This document shows, piece by piece, positions 16,256 through 24,907 of a DNA stretch of 64,000 bases (positions are counted from its first letter, which is position 1; the number at the start of each line of letters is the position of its first letter). The DNA comes from Bacteroidales bacterium UBA5287 (lineage in GTDB: Bacteria; Bacteroidota; Bacteroidia; Bacteroidales; Dysgonomonadaceae), in the NCBI GenBank assembly GCA_002411345.1, contig DHSL01000053.1:1-64000 (forward strand), in the 5' to 3' direction. The notes beneath the pieces are model-generated. The model had not been told where the DNA came from. It searched no databases and was given only the letters and a program-made list of their open reading frames with translations. Both the position numbers and the translations under genes were made by a program.

Positions 16256-17440
16256 ATGCAATTGTCTTCAGAACAGAAACAATTTATTCTTAATCATGAA
16301 AACGAAAATGTTAGTTTATTGGCTTTACATTCTTCTACATTTAAGGGAAAAGAGAAGCAATTTGTATTAGCTCAAATTGCAGGAAGGCAAATCTCGAAGA
16401 ACAAGATACCGACCTTTTACAATAATTTTGATATTATCTATCCTATACATCTTTCTCTTGAGCAGGCTTCATCTGAAGAAACAGCCAAATATAAAGCATC
16501 TTTATTTAATGAAAGAAGGAAATTGTTTGTTGATTTAACAGGTGGCTTGGGTGTTGATTTTATGTTTCTTTCACGATGCTTTGACGAGTCAATTTATGTT
16601 GAAAAGAATATTATTCTTTCTGAATTAGCTGAACATAATTTTAATCTTTTAGGATTGGAAAATTATACAGTAATCAATAGTGAAGCAGAAATTATTATCA
16701 ATGAAATTAGAAAAGCGAGTCTAATATTTCTTGATCCCGCAAGACGTGACAATGATGGAAGGAAAGTTTTTCAAATTGAAGATTGCAGTCCAAATCTTAT
16801 TTCAATAAAAGATTTACTTTTAGACAAATCTGATGAAGTGCTTATTAAATATTCACCCATGTTGGATATCTCATTGGCATTGAAAGCACTTGATAATGTA
16901 AAGCAGGTTCATGTTGTATCAATAGAGAATGAATGTAAAGAATTATTGTTTTTATTGAGTAAAGAAATGACCAATTGTATTTATTATACTGTTAATTTAA
17001 AGAAAAATGGAGAAAATGAAGTCTTCTTATTCAATCCCGATGATGAACATAGTTGTACAATAGATTATTTAGCATACCCTGAGAACTATCTATATGAGCC
17101 CAATTCATCAATTCTAAAAGCAGGAGGATTCAAGGTTTTAACAAGGTTTTATGATGTAAAAAAACTGCATAATCACAGTCATTTATATACATCTAAGGAG
17201 TTAATTGATGATTTTCCCGGAAGAATTTTCAAAATAGAGAAGGTTGTATCACCAAATAAGAAACAGCTTAAATCTCAAATACCAGAAATAAAAAAAGCGA
17301 ACATAGCTGTTCGCAATTTTCCGATGTCAGTTGAAAAAATTCGTAAATTAACCGACTTAAAAGATGGGGGAGATCACTATATCTTTGCAACTACATTATA
17401 CGATGAAAAAAAGGTGTTTATAATTTGTAGTAAAATATAA
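16256..17440 (+). CDS. THUMP-like class I SAM-dependent methyltransferase
   Basis: A 394-residue cytoplasmic protein. The Rossmann SAM-binding motif I is FVDLTGGLGVDFMFLS (about 97-112), acidic motif II is the nearby YVEKN, and motif IV-like FLDPARRDNDG (about 158-168) follows. The C-terminal half carries the THUMP-like domain with 'KLHNHSHLYTSKELIDDFPGRIFKIE' and KANIAVRNFPMSVEKIRKL. Similar proteins are widespread in Bacteroidota and are presumed RNA methyltransferases, but the target base is not known to me. It converges on hisIE with only 8 bases between stops and no evident terminator. Confidence 0.85.
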   Translation: MQLSSEQKQFILNHENENVSLLALHSSTFKGKEKQFVLAQIAGRQISKNKIPTFYNNFDIIYPIHLSLEQASSEETAKYKASLFNERRKLFVDLTGGLGVDFMFLSRCFDESIYVEKNIILSELAEHNFNLLGLENYTVINSEAEIIINEIRKASLIFLDPARRDNDGRKVFQIEDCSPNLISIKDLLLDKSDEVLIKYSPMLDISLALKALDNVKQVHVVSIENECKELLFLLSKEMTNCIYYTVNLKKNGENEVFLFNPDDEHSCTIDYLAYPENYLYEPNSSILKAGGFKVLTRFYDVKKLHNHSHLYTSKELIDDFPGRIFKIEKVVSPNKKQLKSQIPEIKKANIAVRNFPMSVEKIRKLTDLKDGGDHYIFATTLYDEKKVFIICSKI

Positions 17441-17448
17441 ATATGAGA

Positions 17449-18036
17449 TTATTTTGATCTACCAATCAGCACCTCTTCAATATCCGTAAGTTTAACATCC
17501 TTTGTTTTAAGCAGAATAATTAAGTGATAAAGTAAGTCTGCCGCTTCATTTTTGAAAAGATCAAGATTATTATCTTTAGCCTCTATTACTAATTCCACAG
17601 CTTCTTCTCCTACTTTTTGAGCAACTTTATTTACGCCACGTTTAAACAGTCTGCTTGTATAAGAATTCTCAGGATTATCAGCGATTCGTTTTTCAATAAT
17701 ATTTTCAAGTTTATATAAGAAACCTTTAGCCGATTCATCTTTGAAACATGATATTGATCCAGTATGACAAGTAGGTCCTATAGGTGTTACTTTAATAAGC
17801 AGCGTATCATTATCACAATCCACAAGTATTTCTTCAACTAGTAAAAAATTGCCTGAAGTTTCTCCTTTTGTCCACAATCTGTTTTTACTGCGACTAAAAA
17901 AAGTCACTTTGCCTTCATTTTTAGTTTTCTCTAAAGCCTCTTCGTTCATATAACCAAGCATTAAAACTTTAGCTGAGAGTACATCTTGAATAATAACAGG
18001 AACTAATCCTCCTGATTTTGAAAAATCAATTTTCAT
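17449..18036 (-). CDS. hisI: Bifunctional phosphoribosyl-AMP cyclohydrolase / phosphoribosyl-ATP pyrophosphatase
   Basis: Catalyses steps 2 and 3 of histidine synthesis (PR-ATP to PR-AMP, then ring opening). The N-terminal HisI domain (1-105) has the metal cluster D73-C-D75-N-D77, and C74, C90 and C97 keep the 16/7 spacing of the zinc cysteines in characterised HisI. The C-terminal HisE domain (about 108-190) has KRGVNKVAQKVGEEAVELV. This is the common fused hisIE form, 195 residues. Last gene of the operon; its start overlaps the hisF stop by 4 bases. Confidence 0.97.
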   Translation of the reverse strand: MKIDFSKSGGLVPVIIQDVLSAKVLMLGYMNEEALEKTKNEGKVTFFSRSKNRLWTKGETSGNFLLVEEILVDCDNDTLLIKVTPIGPTCHTGSISCFKDESAKGFLYKLENIIEKRIADNPENSYTSRLFKRGVNKVAQKVGEEAVELVIEAKDNNLDLFKNEAADLLYHLIILLKTKDVKLTDIEEVLIGRSK

Positions 18037-18785
18037 CTTATTTGTATGTTTTGTTTTTGTAAATATGTTTTTAATTCAGGAATCGATATCTCTCCAAAGT
18101 GAAAGATACCTGCTGCCAATGCCGCACTAACCTTTGTTTTCTGAAATACTTCAGCAAAGTGTTCCATTTTTCCTGCACCACCTGATGCAATTACAGGAAT
18201 AGAAACAGATTCCGCTATTTGTTTTGTAATTTCTATAGCGAATCCCTGTTTCATGCCATCATTATTCATAGAAGTCAGTAAGATTTCTCCAGCTCCAAGT
18301 TCTTCCCCTTTCTTTGCCCAATCAACAGTAAGAAGTGGGGTAGATGTTTTGCCACCATGTATGTATACTTTCCAATTATTATCGACAAATTTAGTGTCAA
18401 TAGCAAGTACCACGCATTGGCTACCAAGTTGATCAGCAAGTTCGGTTATCAGTTTAGGATTCTTCACTGCTTCAGAATTTATGCTTATTTTGTCTGCCCC
18501 AGCTTTTATTATTGCTTTTGCATCATCTAATGAGCGGATACCTCCACCAACAGTAAAAGGGATGTTTATTTCCTTTGCAACTCTTTCTACCAAATCAATG
18601 AGTGTTTTTCTTTTTTCGATAGTCGCAGTAATATCAAGAAAAACCAACTCATCTGCACCATCTTGAACATATTTTGCTGCAAGTTCAACTGCATCTCCTG
18701 CATCTTTTAAATTTACAAAATTCACTCCTTTTACAGTTCGACCATCTTTTATATCAAGGCAAGGAATTATTCTTTTTTTAAGCAT
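18033..18785 (-). CDS. hisF: Imidazole glycerol phosphate synthase, cyclase subunit
   Basis: A (beta/alpha)8 barrel that joins PRFAR with ammonia delivered by HisH to give imidazole glycerol phosphate and AICAR. The catalytic acids D11 (CLDIKDGRTVKG) and D130 (LAIDTKF) are both present, with phosphate loops VGGGIRS and 'IASGGAGK'. 250 residues, normal. It overlaps hisA by 8 bases and hisIE by 4, consistent with tight translational coupling. Confidence 0.97.
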   Translation of the reverse strand: MLKKRIIPCLDIKDGRTVKGVNFVNLKDAGDAVELAAKYVQDGADELVFLDITATIEKRKTLIDLVERVAKEINIPFTVGGGIRSLDDAKAIIKAGADKISINSEAVKNPKLITELADQLGSQCVVLAIDTKFVDNNWKVYIHGGKTSTPLLTVDWAKKGEELGAGEILLTSMNNDGMKQGFAIEITKQIAESVSIPVIASGGAGKMEHFAEVFQKTKVSAALAAGIFHFGEISIPELKTYLQKQNIQIR

Positions 18786-19512
18786 TTCTATTGTTATTTA
18801 AAATGAAATATTGTATATCTTTTAAACTAATATAACCTTCATAAATTGCTTTACCGATTATTGCACCTTCACAACCTATTATTTCTAAAGTTTCTAGATC
18901 GTTCATAGATGATACACCTCCACTTGCGATAAGATTTATTTTGGTTTTGGATAGGATCTCTTTATATAAATCAATTGATGGACCTTGTAACATTCCATCT
19001 AAAGAGATATCTGTACAAATAGTATATTTTAGGCCTTTTGATTCATAATCAGCAATATAATCCACAACATCTGTTTCTGAATGTTTTTGCCAACCATGAG
19101 TTGCAATTTTACGATTTAAACTGTCAGCACCCAATATTATTTTATCTGCAGAGTAAATATCTACCCAGTTTAAGAACATCTTAGAATTTTGTGAAGCAAT
19201 GCTTCCTCCTGTAATTTGTTTTGCACCATTTTCGAAAGCAATTTGAATATCTTCATCAGCTTTTATGCCACCTCCAAAATCTATCTTCAGTGCCGTTTTA
19301 GTAGCTATTTCATTTAATATTTTGTAATTGACAATATGTTTAGATTTTGCTCCATCTAAATCTACTAAATGAAGATATTTAATCCCATTGTCTTCAAAGT
19401 TTTTTGCAACATTGAGCGGATTCTCATCATATGTTTTTTGTGTGTTATAATCACCTTTTGTAAGACGAACGCACTTACCATTTATTATATCTATTGCTGG
19501 AATTATTCGCAT
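18778..19512 (-). CDS. hisA: ProFAR isomerase (HisA)
   Basis: Isomerises ProFAR to PRFAR on a (beta/alpha)8 barrel homologous to HisF. Catalytic D8 (PAIDIINGKCVRL) and D130 (ILGAD) are present, as are the phosphate-binding FGGGIK and ASGGVSS loops. 244 residues. It follows hisH after 7 bases and overlaps hisF. Confidence 0.97.
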   Translation of the reverse strand: MRIIPAIDIINGKCVRLTKGDYNTQKTYDENPLNVAKNFEDNGIKYLHLVDLDGAKSKHIVNYKILNEIATKTALKIDFGGGIKADEDIQIAFENGAKQITGGSIASQNSKMFLNWVDIYSADKIILGADSLNRKIATHGWQKHSETDVVDYIADYESKGLKYTICTDISLDGMLQGPSIDLYKEILSKTKINLIASGGVSSMNDLETLEIIGCEGAIIGKAIYEGYISLKDIQYFILNNNRNA

Positions 19513-19519
19513 AATGTAA

Positions 19520-20122
19520 TTATTTAGTTATTAAGTCAGGTTTTTCAATATGTAAGAAATTCTTCAATATTGTTTCACCAACAGATGCAGATTTCTCCGG
19601 ATGAAATTGTGTAGCATAAAAATTATTGTGTTGAATTGCAGCACTAAAGGGTAAAATATAATTGCATTCGGCAATTGTGTCCTCACAGATTTGAGAATAA
19701 TAACTGTGAACGAAATAAACTGTATCCGTCAATTCGAAATTATTAAATAGTTCACCTTTAGTGTTATATAAGTTATTCCATCCCATATGAGGTACAATGT
19801 CTTTTGGAGGAAATTTTTTTACAGATGTATTAAAAATACCAAGACACTGAGTATCTCCCTCTTCAGAGTAATTGCACATAAGTTGTAATCCCAAACAAAT
19901 ACCCAAAACAGGTTGAGTTAATGATTTGATAACTGTGTCTAAACCTCTGTTTTTAAGATAGCTCATTGCTGTGCTTGCTTCGCCAACGCCAGGGAAAATC
20001 ACTTTTTCAGCAGAAATAATTTCTGATGCATCATCAGTTATTATGCAAGAGTATCCAAGACGCAAAAGTGCATTTTCAACCGACGTAATATTACCCGCAT
20101 TATACTTTATAATTGCAATCAT
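19520..20122 (-). CDS. hisH: Imidazole glycerol phosphate synthase, glutamine amidotransferase subunit
   Basis: A class I glutaminase that supplies ammonia to HisF. The triad is visible as C76 (GICLGLQLMC), H174 and E176 (QFHPEKSA). 200 residues. The ATG overlaps the hisB stop by 4 bases. Confidence 0.97.
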   Translation of the reverse strand: MIAIIKYNAGNITSVENALLRLGYSCIITDDASEIISAEKVIFPGVGEASTAMSYLKNRGLDTVIKSLTQPVLGICLGLQLMCNYSEEGDTQCLGIFNTSVKKFPPKDIVPHMGWNNLYNTKGELFNNFELTDTVYFVHSYYSQICEDTIAECNYILPFSAAIQHNNFYATQFHPEKSASVGETILKNFLHIEKPDLITK

Positions 20123-21207
20123 AGTGTTCCTTTTGTACTAGGAATTCCAGAGTCTTCACCCTTTTTAATAGCCATCTTAATAGCTCTTGCAAAAGCTTTA
20201 AAAATTGATTCTATTTTATGATGTTCGTTTTCACCTTGAGCTTTGATATTGAGGTTGCAATGGGCATTATCAGCAAATGATTTAAAAAAGTGATAAATCA
20301 TTTCAGTAGGTAAATCACCGATTCTTTCACGATGAAACTCTACATCCCAAATCAGCCATGGACGTCCACCAAAATCAACTGCAACCTGTGCAAGACAGTC
20401 GTCCATTGGTAAAAGAAATCCATAGCGTTCAACACCTTTTTTCTTTCCCAAAGCTTGATAGAAAGCTTCGCCTAAGGCAATTGCTGTATCTTCAATAGTG
20501 TGATGTTCATCAATATGCAGATCCCCATTCACGTTGATTGATAAGTCAATATTTCCGTGACGCGAGAGTTGTTCAAGCATATGATCAAAAAAACCAAGAC
20601 CAGTTGAGATATTATACTTACCTGTTCCATCAAGGTTTAACTTTACAAATATGTCCGTTTCTGAAGTTTTACGTTGTACCGTTCCGATACGTGGTTCACC
20701 TTTTAAAAAGCGATATATTTCACCCCAATCCGTTGTAATCAGCGATGCCTTAGGATGTGAACTATTGCTTAATAAAATGGATTTACACTTCATGTTTTCA
20801 GCAAGTTGTACATCTGTGATTCTGTCCCCTATAACAAAAGAGTTTTCTAAATCATAGTTTCCTTTCAGGTAATGTGTCAACATTGCTGTACCTGGTTTTC
20901 TGGTAGGTAAATTATCTTTAGGAAAGGATCGATCAATTAAAATTTCTTTGAATACAACCCCTTCGTTCTCGAAGGCATTTAATATTTTATTCTGAACAGG
21001 CCAAAATGTATCTTCAGGAAATGAATCAGTTCCCAATCCATCTTGATTAGTAACCATTACCAAATCATATTCGAGTTCGTTGGCAATCCGTGAAAGATAT
21101 TGAAATACCTTTGGGTAGAATTCCAGTTTCTCGAAACTATCTATTTGTTCATCAGCCGGCTCAATTATTAAAGTTCCGTCGCGATCTATAAATAATACTC
21201 TCTTCAT
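20119..21207 (-). CDS. hisB: Bifunctional histidinol-phosphatase / imidazoleglycerol-phosphate dehydratase
   Basis: The N-terminal HAD phosphatase (1-165) has the nucleophile motif D8-R-D10-G-T and later GDRITDVQLA. The C-terminal IGP dehydratase (about 172-362) has manganese-binding motifs around H209/H217, H235-H236/E239 and EHHKIES. The phosphatase lacks the Cys/His zinc loop of E. coli HisB: the segment before RKPG (about 92-103) has no cysteine. The fused two-domain form puts steps 6 and 8 in one 362-residue chain. It overlaps hisC and hisH by 4 bases each. Confidence 0.96.
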   Translation of the reverse strand: MKRVLFIDRDGTLIIEPADEQIDSFEKLEFYPKVFQYLSRIANELEYDLVMVTNQDGLGTDSFPEDTFWPVQNKILNAFENEGVVFKEILIDRSFPKDNLPTRKPGTAMLTHYLKGNYDLENSFVIGDRITDVQLAENMKCKSILLSNSSHPKASLITTDWGEIYRFLKGEPRIGTVQRKTSETDIFVKLNLDGTGKYNISTGLGFFDHMLEQLSRHGNIDLSINVNGDLHIDEHHTIEDTAIALGEAFYQALGKKKGVERYGFLLPMDDCLAQVAVDFGGRPWLIWDVEFHRERIGDLPTEMIYHFFKSFADNAHCNLNIKAQGENEHHKIESIFKAFARAIKMAIKKGEDSGIPSTKGTL

Positions 21208-22241
21208 AGTTGTATTTTATTAAATGCCTTGATCAATTCCTGATTTTCTTCAGGAGTACCAATGGTAATTCTCAAGCAATTCTTTATCTGTGAATTTCTA
21301 TTTCTAACAATGACATTGTTAGTAATTAATTGATTATAAATTAGATCTGCATTTGAAACTTCGATAAGTAAAAAGTTGGCATCAGATGGATAAATCTTTC
21401 TAACAGAAGGAAGAGTAATTAAATTCTCTATCAACCAAGAACGTTGTTCCAGAATAGATATCCTTCGTTCTTCAAATTCGTTAGAATGAGCTAAAGCATT
21501 AATTGCGGCCTCTTGATTTAACTTACTTACGTTATATGGAGGTTTAGTTTTATCAAAAAGCGAGATAATATCCTTTTGAGCATAAGCAATTCCCACTCTT
21601 GCACCTGCCAAAGCCCATGCTTTGCTAAATGTTTGCATTACAATAAGATTAGGATATTCAAAGATTTTATTCAGATAACTTTTATCGGGGCAAAAATCGA
21701 TATATGCCTCATCAATCACGACAATTCCATTAAATTTTGCCAACAAAGTATCCAAATCATTCAGCACATTTCCCGTGGGGTTATTTGGAGAGCAAGCAAA
21801 TATTATTTTTACTGATTGATCATTTTTGATTCTGTTTAACAATGCATCAATGTCTAGTTGAAAATCATTTGTCAGAGGTACTTTAATAGAATTTACCCCA
21901 TTAATATTTGCAGACACCTCATACATTCCGTATGTAGGAGGACAAATAATCACAGAGTCTTTGCCCGGTTCAGCAAAAATTCGATAAATCAAGTCAATGA
22001 CCTCGTCACTTCCGTTACCGATAAATATATTTTGAAGAGGAACGTTCTTTTCTTTAGATAAGTTAGTTTTTAAAACCCTTTGGTGTGGGTCAGGATAACG
22101 ATTCAATAAACCATAAGGATTCTCGTTAGCATCCAAGAAAATCCCCTCACTTCCCGAAAACTCATCGCGTGCGCTGGAGTAGGGGCTCAAAGACCAAATA
22201 TTTGGTCTGACCAAACTTTTCAGATCAAATGATTTCATCAA
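21204..22241 (-). CDS. hisC: Histidinol-phosphate aminotransferase
   Basis: A fold-type I PLP enzyme converting imidazole acetol phosphate to histidinol phosphate. The Schiff-base lysine is K207 in TFSKAWALAGARVG; substrate and PLP contacts include FLDANENPYG, GNGSDE, CSPNNPTGN and IDEAYIDF. 345 residues. The annotated start lies 17 bases inside the end of hisD; the next Met (residue 2) is equally possible. Confidence 0.96.
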   Translation of the reverse strand: MMKSFDLKSLVRPNIWSLSPYSSARDEFSGSEGIFLDANENPYGLLNRYPDPHQRVLKTNLSKEKNVPLQNIFIGNGSDEVIDLIYRIFAEPGKDSVIICPPTYGMYEVSANINGVNSIKVPLTNDFQLDIDALLNRIKNDQSVKIIFACSPNNPTGNVLNDLDTLLAKFNGIVVIDEAYIDFCPDKSYLNKIFEYPNLIVMQTFSKAWALAGARVGIAYAQKDIISLFDKTKPPYNVSKLNQEAAINALAHSNEFEERRISILEQRSWLIENLITLPSVRKIYPSDANFLLIEVSNADLIYNQLITNNVIVRNRNSQIKNCLRITIGTPEENQELIKAFNKIQL

Positions 22242-23559
22242 TATTATTGTTGTTATTATTTATTTGTAATCTTTTAGATGTTATCTCTCCCAGGCGTAGT
22301 GTCACTGCATTTTTATGTGCATAAAGTCCCTCTGTTTCAGCCATAATTTCCACAGCAGAACCAATATATATCAAACCATCTTCATCCACTTGTTGAAAAG
22401 TAATTTTTTTCACAAAACTATCCAGTGAAACTCCGCTATAGGATTTAGCATAACCACTTGTCGGTAAGGTATGATTAGGACCAGAAGCATAATCGCCTGA
22501 GCTTTCAGAACTATAGTTGCCCAGAAAAATGGATCCCGCATTAACAACCTTACGACTATGTAAGACAGGGTTTTCGACAGCAAGAATGAGATGTTCAGGA
22601 GCATAAACATTGCTAAAATCGATGCATTCATCAATATCTTTTAGAAAGATAGCCTTGCTGTTTTTAAGAGCTTCAACAGTAATTTCCTTTCGTGGAAGCA
22701 TGAGTAATTGAGCATCAATTTCTTTGTTTACCTCTTTTATAACCTTTTTACTATCAGAAAGTAAGAAAACTTGACTATCAGGACCATGTTCAGCTTGAGA
22801 AAGCAGATCAGCCGCAACAAATTTTGGATTACAACTTTCATCCGCAATTACAAGTTGTTCGCTTGGTCCAGCCGGCATATCAATGGAAGTACCATAATAT
22901 TGCGCCTTACGCTTTGCTGCCATAACATATTGATTACCCGGGCCGAATATCTTATCAACTTTTGGGATACTTTTAGTGCCAAATGTCATAGCTCCAATAG
23001 CTTGTATTCCACCAGCCGCAATAATTTTTGTAACTCCCACAAGATTTGCCGTGTACAAAATAGCAGGATGAATTATCCCTTTATTATTTGGCGGTGTGCA
23101 AAGTATAATCTCTTTACATCCAGCCACTTTTGCGGGAACAGCCAACATGAGAACCGTTGAAAACAGAGGTGCAGAGCCTCCGGGGATATAAATACCAATC
23201 TTTTCTATAGGTCTATTTTCTCTCCAGCAAGTAATTCCATCCGCAATCTTTATTTTCTCCCCAGTTTCTTTCTGTGCCAAATGGAAAGTTTCAATATTTT
23301 TTTGTGCCAAATCAATGGACTGTTTTAACCTTTCAGATACATCACTTACCGCATTTTCAATAACTTCATTACTGACTATCAAGTTTTCCTGTTCAGGGAA
23401 GTCAAATTTCTTGCTATATTTTAGAACTGCACTATCACCTTTTTTGTGTATGTCGTAAAATATTTTTTCGACAGTGTCCATCAGTTTGGCCTGTTTTATC
23501 ATAGGACGTTGCGCTATTGCAGCCCATTTAGATTGAGAAGGATTATTGATTGTTTTCAT
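22225..23559 (-). CDS. hisD: Histidinol dehydrogenase
   Basis: Zinc- and NAD-dependent oxidation of histidinol to histidine, the last two steps. IYIPGGSAPLFSTVLM and AAGGIQAIGAMTFGT form the NAD/substrate region. Zinc ligands are consistent with Q255 and H258 (LLSQAEHG), and the catalytic pair is E322-H323 in YAPEHL. The last ~12 residues are Asn-rich (NNNNNNI), encoded by a run of AAT/AAC codons that overlaps the start of hisC. 444 residues. Confidence 0.97.
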   Translation of the reverse strand: MKTINNPSQSKWAAIAQRPMIKQAKLMDTVEKIFYDIHKKGDSAVLKYSKKFDFPEQENLIVSNEVIENAVSDVSERLKQSIDLAQKNIETFHLAQKETGEKIKIADGITCWRENRPIEKIGIYIPGGSAPLFSTVLMLAVPAKVAGCKEIILCTPPNNKGIIHPAILYTANLVGVTKIIAAGGIQAIGAMTFGTKSIPKVDKIFGPGNQYVMAAKRKAQYYGTSIDMPAGPSEQLVIADESCNPKFVAADLLSQAEHGPDSQVFLLSDSKKVIKEVNKEIDAQLLMLPRKEITVEALKNSKAIFLKDIDECIDFSNVYAPEHLILAVENPVLHSRKVVNAGSIFLGNYSSESSGDYASGPNHTLPTSGYAKSYSGVSLDSFVKKITFQQVDEDGLIYIGSAVEIMAETEGLYAHKNAVTLRLGEITSKRLQINNNNNNIDEII

Positions 23560-23593
23560 TTTGATCTATCTATTTGTCACTAAAAATTTGGTA

Positions 23594-24451
23594 TTAAAGA
23601 ATCATTTTCTCGATAGGAATAACCAGTATTCCTTCTGCCCCGGCAATTTTTAATGCATCAATCACTTCCCAAAACACGTCTTCAGCAACCACGGAGTGAA
23701 CGCTGCTCCATCCCTCATCTGCTAATGGGATAATACTTGGAGAGCGCATTCCCGGAAGAAGTCTGAAGATTTCAGGTAATGCATCGTTAGGAGCATTCAA
23801 CAATATATATTTTTTTCCCTGTCCATTTTTGTATGCTTTGATACGAAACATCAGTTTATCGAGCAATTGTTTTTTTTCAGGAGACAGTTTTTTGTTTCCT
23901 ATAAGTACAGCCTCGCTTTTCAAGATCGACTCCACTTCTTTTAGTCCGTTCATAATCAGTGTGCTACCAGTGCTTACGATATCAAAGATCCCATCTGCAA
24001 GACCGATGCCTGTTGCGATTTCGACACTTCCGCTAAGTTCCTCAACTTGAACATTTATCCCTTTTTTTGAAAAGAATTTGTTCAGTATTTTAGGATAGCT
24101 TGTAGCAATACGTTTTCCATTAAAATATTCAATGTCAGTATATACTTCCTCCTTAGGAATTGCAAGTGAAAGTCGACAAGATCCAAATCCAAGTTTTTCA
24201 ATCACATTTACATCCTTATCTTTTTCCATTACCTCGTTTTCGCCAAGGATTCCAATATCCGCAACCCCCTGTTCGACATATTGAGGGATATCATCATCTC
24301 TCAAGAATAGAATTTCCATAGGGAAATTGCTAGATTCAGTTTTAAGTTTACGGTCACCATTTGAAATCTTAATGCTGCACTCACTCAACATCTGAATGGA
24401 TTTTTCACTCAGTCTGCCGCTTTTTTGAATAGCTATTTTAATCTTTTCCAC
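23594..24451 (-). CDS. hisG: ATP phosphoribosyltransferase, long form, GTG start
   Basis: First committed enzyme of the pathway (ATP plus PRPP), normally feedback-inhibited by histidine. The catalytic domain starts VEKIKIAIQKSGRLSEKS; the PRPP loop is around IVSTGSTL. A C-terminal ACT-like regulatory domain (about 210-285, PNDALPEIFRLLPGMRSPS) marks the long, HisZ-independent form. I place the start at GTG 24451 (285 residues). An in-frame ATG at 24547 would put the U-run and hairpin of the attenuator inside the coding region and add 32 residues with no homology to HisG. It is 34 bases ahead of hisD. Confidence 0.93.
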   Translation of the reverse strand: MEKIKIAIQKSGRLSEKSIQMLSECSIKISNGDRKLKTESSNFPMEILFLRDDDIPQYVEQGVADIGILGENEVMEKDKDVNVIEKLGFGSCRLSLAIPKEEVYTDIEYFNGKRIATSYPKILNKFFSKKGINVQVEELSGSVEIATGIGLADGIFDIVSTGSTLIMNGLKEVESILKSEAVLIGNKKLSPEKKQLLDKLMFRIKAYKNGQGKKYILLNAPNDALPEIFRLLPGMRSPSIIPLADEGWSSVHSVVAEDVFWEVIDALKIAGAEGILVIPIEKMIL

Positions 24452-24487
24452 TTTATATATTATTATTGTTTTAGTAATTATAATTAT

Positions 24488-24521
24488 AAAAAAACCCGTC
24501 TGAGTAAATTCAGACGGGTTT
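24488..24521 (-). terminator. Attenuator terminator of the his operon
   Basis: On the minus strand, a 12-bp perfect stem (24521-24510 with 24503-24492; core CCCGTCTGA/TCAGACGGG) with a 6-base loop runs into a seven-U tract ending at 24488. It lies between the leader peptide stop (24555) and the hisG start (24451), so it can only act as a premature terminator for the operon. Confidence 0.88.
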
Positions 24522-24567
24522 ATATTTAATTGCTTTTTGTTATACACAACAATTTCAGCTCGCCTGA
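24510..24567 (-). promoter_or_regulatory. Candidate his antiterminator pairing
   Basis: On the minus strand, UCAGGCG at 24567-24561, inside the last codons of the leader peptide, can pair with CGUCUGA at 24516-24510, the 5' arm of the terminator (seven pairs, one G-U). A ribosome stalled on the His codons would leave this segment free and disrupt the terminator; one finishing the leader would cover it. The pairing is short and is inferred by eye. Confidence 0.5.
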
Positions 24568-24611
24568 TTGCAAGTTTGAAAATGATGATGATGTAACAAA
24601 GTAGCTTTCAT
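24555..24611 (-). CDS. hisL: Histidine operon leader peptide
   Basis: An 18-codon ORF reading MKATLLHHHHFQTCNQAS, with four consecutive His codons (24593-24582). Its ATG is 20 bases after a perfect -7 element and its stop is 34 bases before the attenuator hairpin. The arrangement (promoter, His-rich peptide, terminator, hisG) is that of ribosome-mediated attenuation known for enteric his operons: low charged tRNA-His stalls the ribosome and permits transcription of hisG onward. The peptide itself needs no further function. Confidence 0.88.
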   Translation of the reverse strand: MKATLLHHHHFQTCNQAS

Positions 24612-24630
24612 TTTTAATGTTTTGTTGCTG

Positions 24631-24638
24631 CAAAGATA
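24631..24638 (-). promoter_or_regulatory. Candidate -7 element of the his operon promoter
   Basis: The minus strand reads TATCTTTG, a perfect TAnnTTTG. The predicted start near 24625 lies about 14 bases before the leader peptide ATG. No -33 TTTG is seen at the expected place. Confidence 0.65.
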
Positions 24639-24758
24639 ACAGTTATTTTTAAATATGCTGTTTTTTTTGAAGAAAATATTAATAATAGATCTAAAACAGA
24701 TTTAATGTTTGCGAATATAATTTGGAAACGATGTTTAAATACCTATGATTTATTTTGG

Positions 24759-24781
24759 ATTGTAGTGAGAGCATGGTGAGA
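24759..24781 (+). repeat. Copy 1 of a 23-base dispersed repeat with two 11-base units
   Basis: Two units of the form (A/G)T(A/G)GTGAGA(G/A) spaced 11 bases apart. It matches 20 of 23 positions with the sequence at 55020-55042. It lies in the his/tetR divergent region. Confidence 0.5.
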
Positions 24782-24870
24782 AATTTCAGTACATCACACG
24801 TTGATACACAAATATTAGCATCAACACTGATTTTTATGCTCTTTTTCTTCAATATGTGAAATCTTTTTTT

Positions 24871-24878
24871 TATTTTTG
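24871..24878 (+). promoter_or_regulatory. Candidate -7 element for the TetR gene
   Basis: TATTTTTG fits TAnnTTTG, 30 bases before the TetR ATG. Confidence 0.5.
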
Positions 24879-24907
24879 CACATAAGTGATTAGTTTGTGC
24901 ATTAGAT

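Noticed and set aside
22771..23160. Plus-strand frame of 129 codons
   Set aside because: Antisense to hisD, which is intact and has all catalytic residues.
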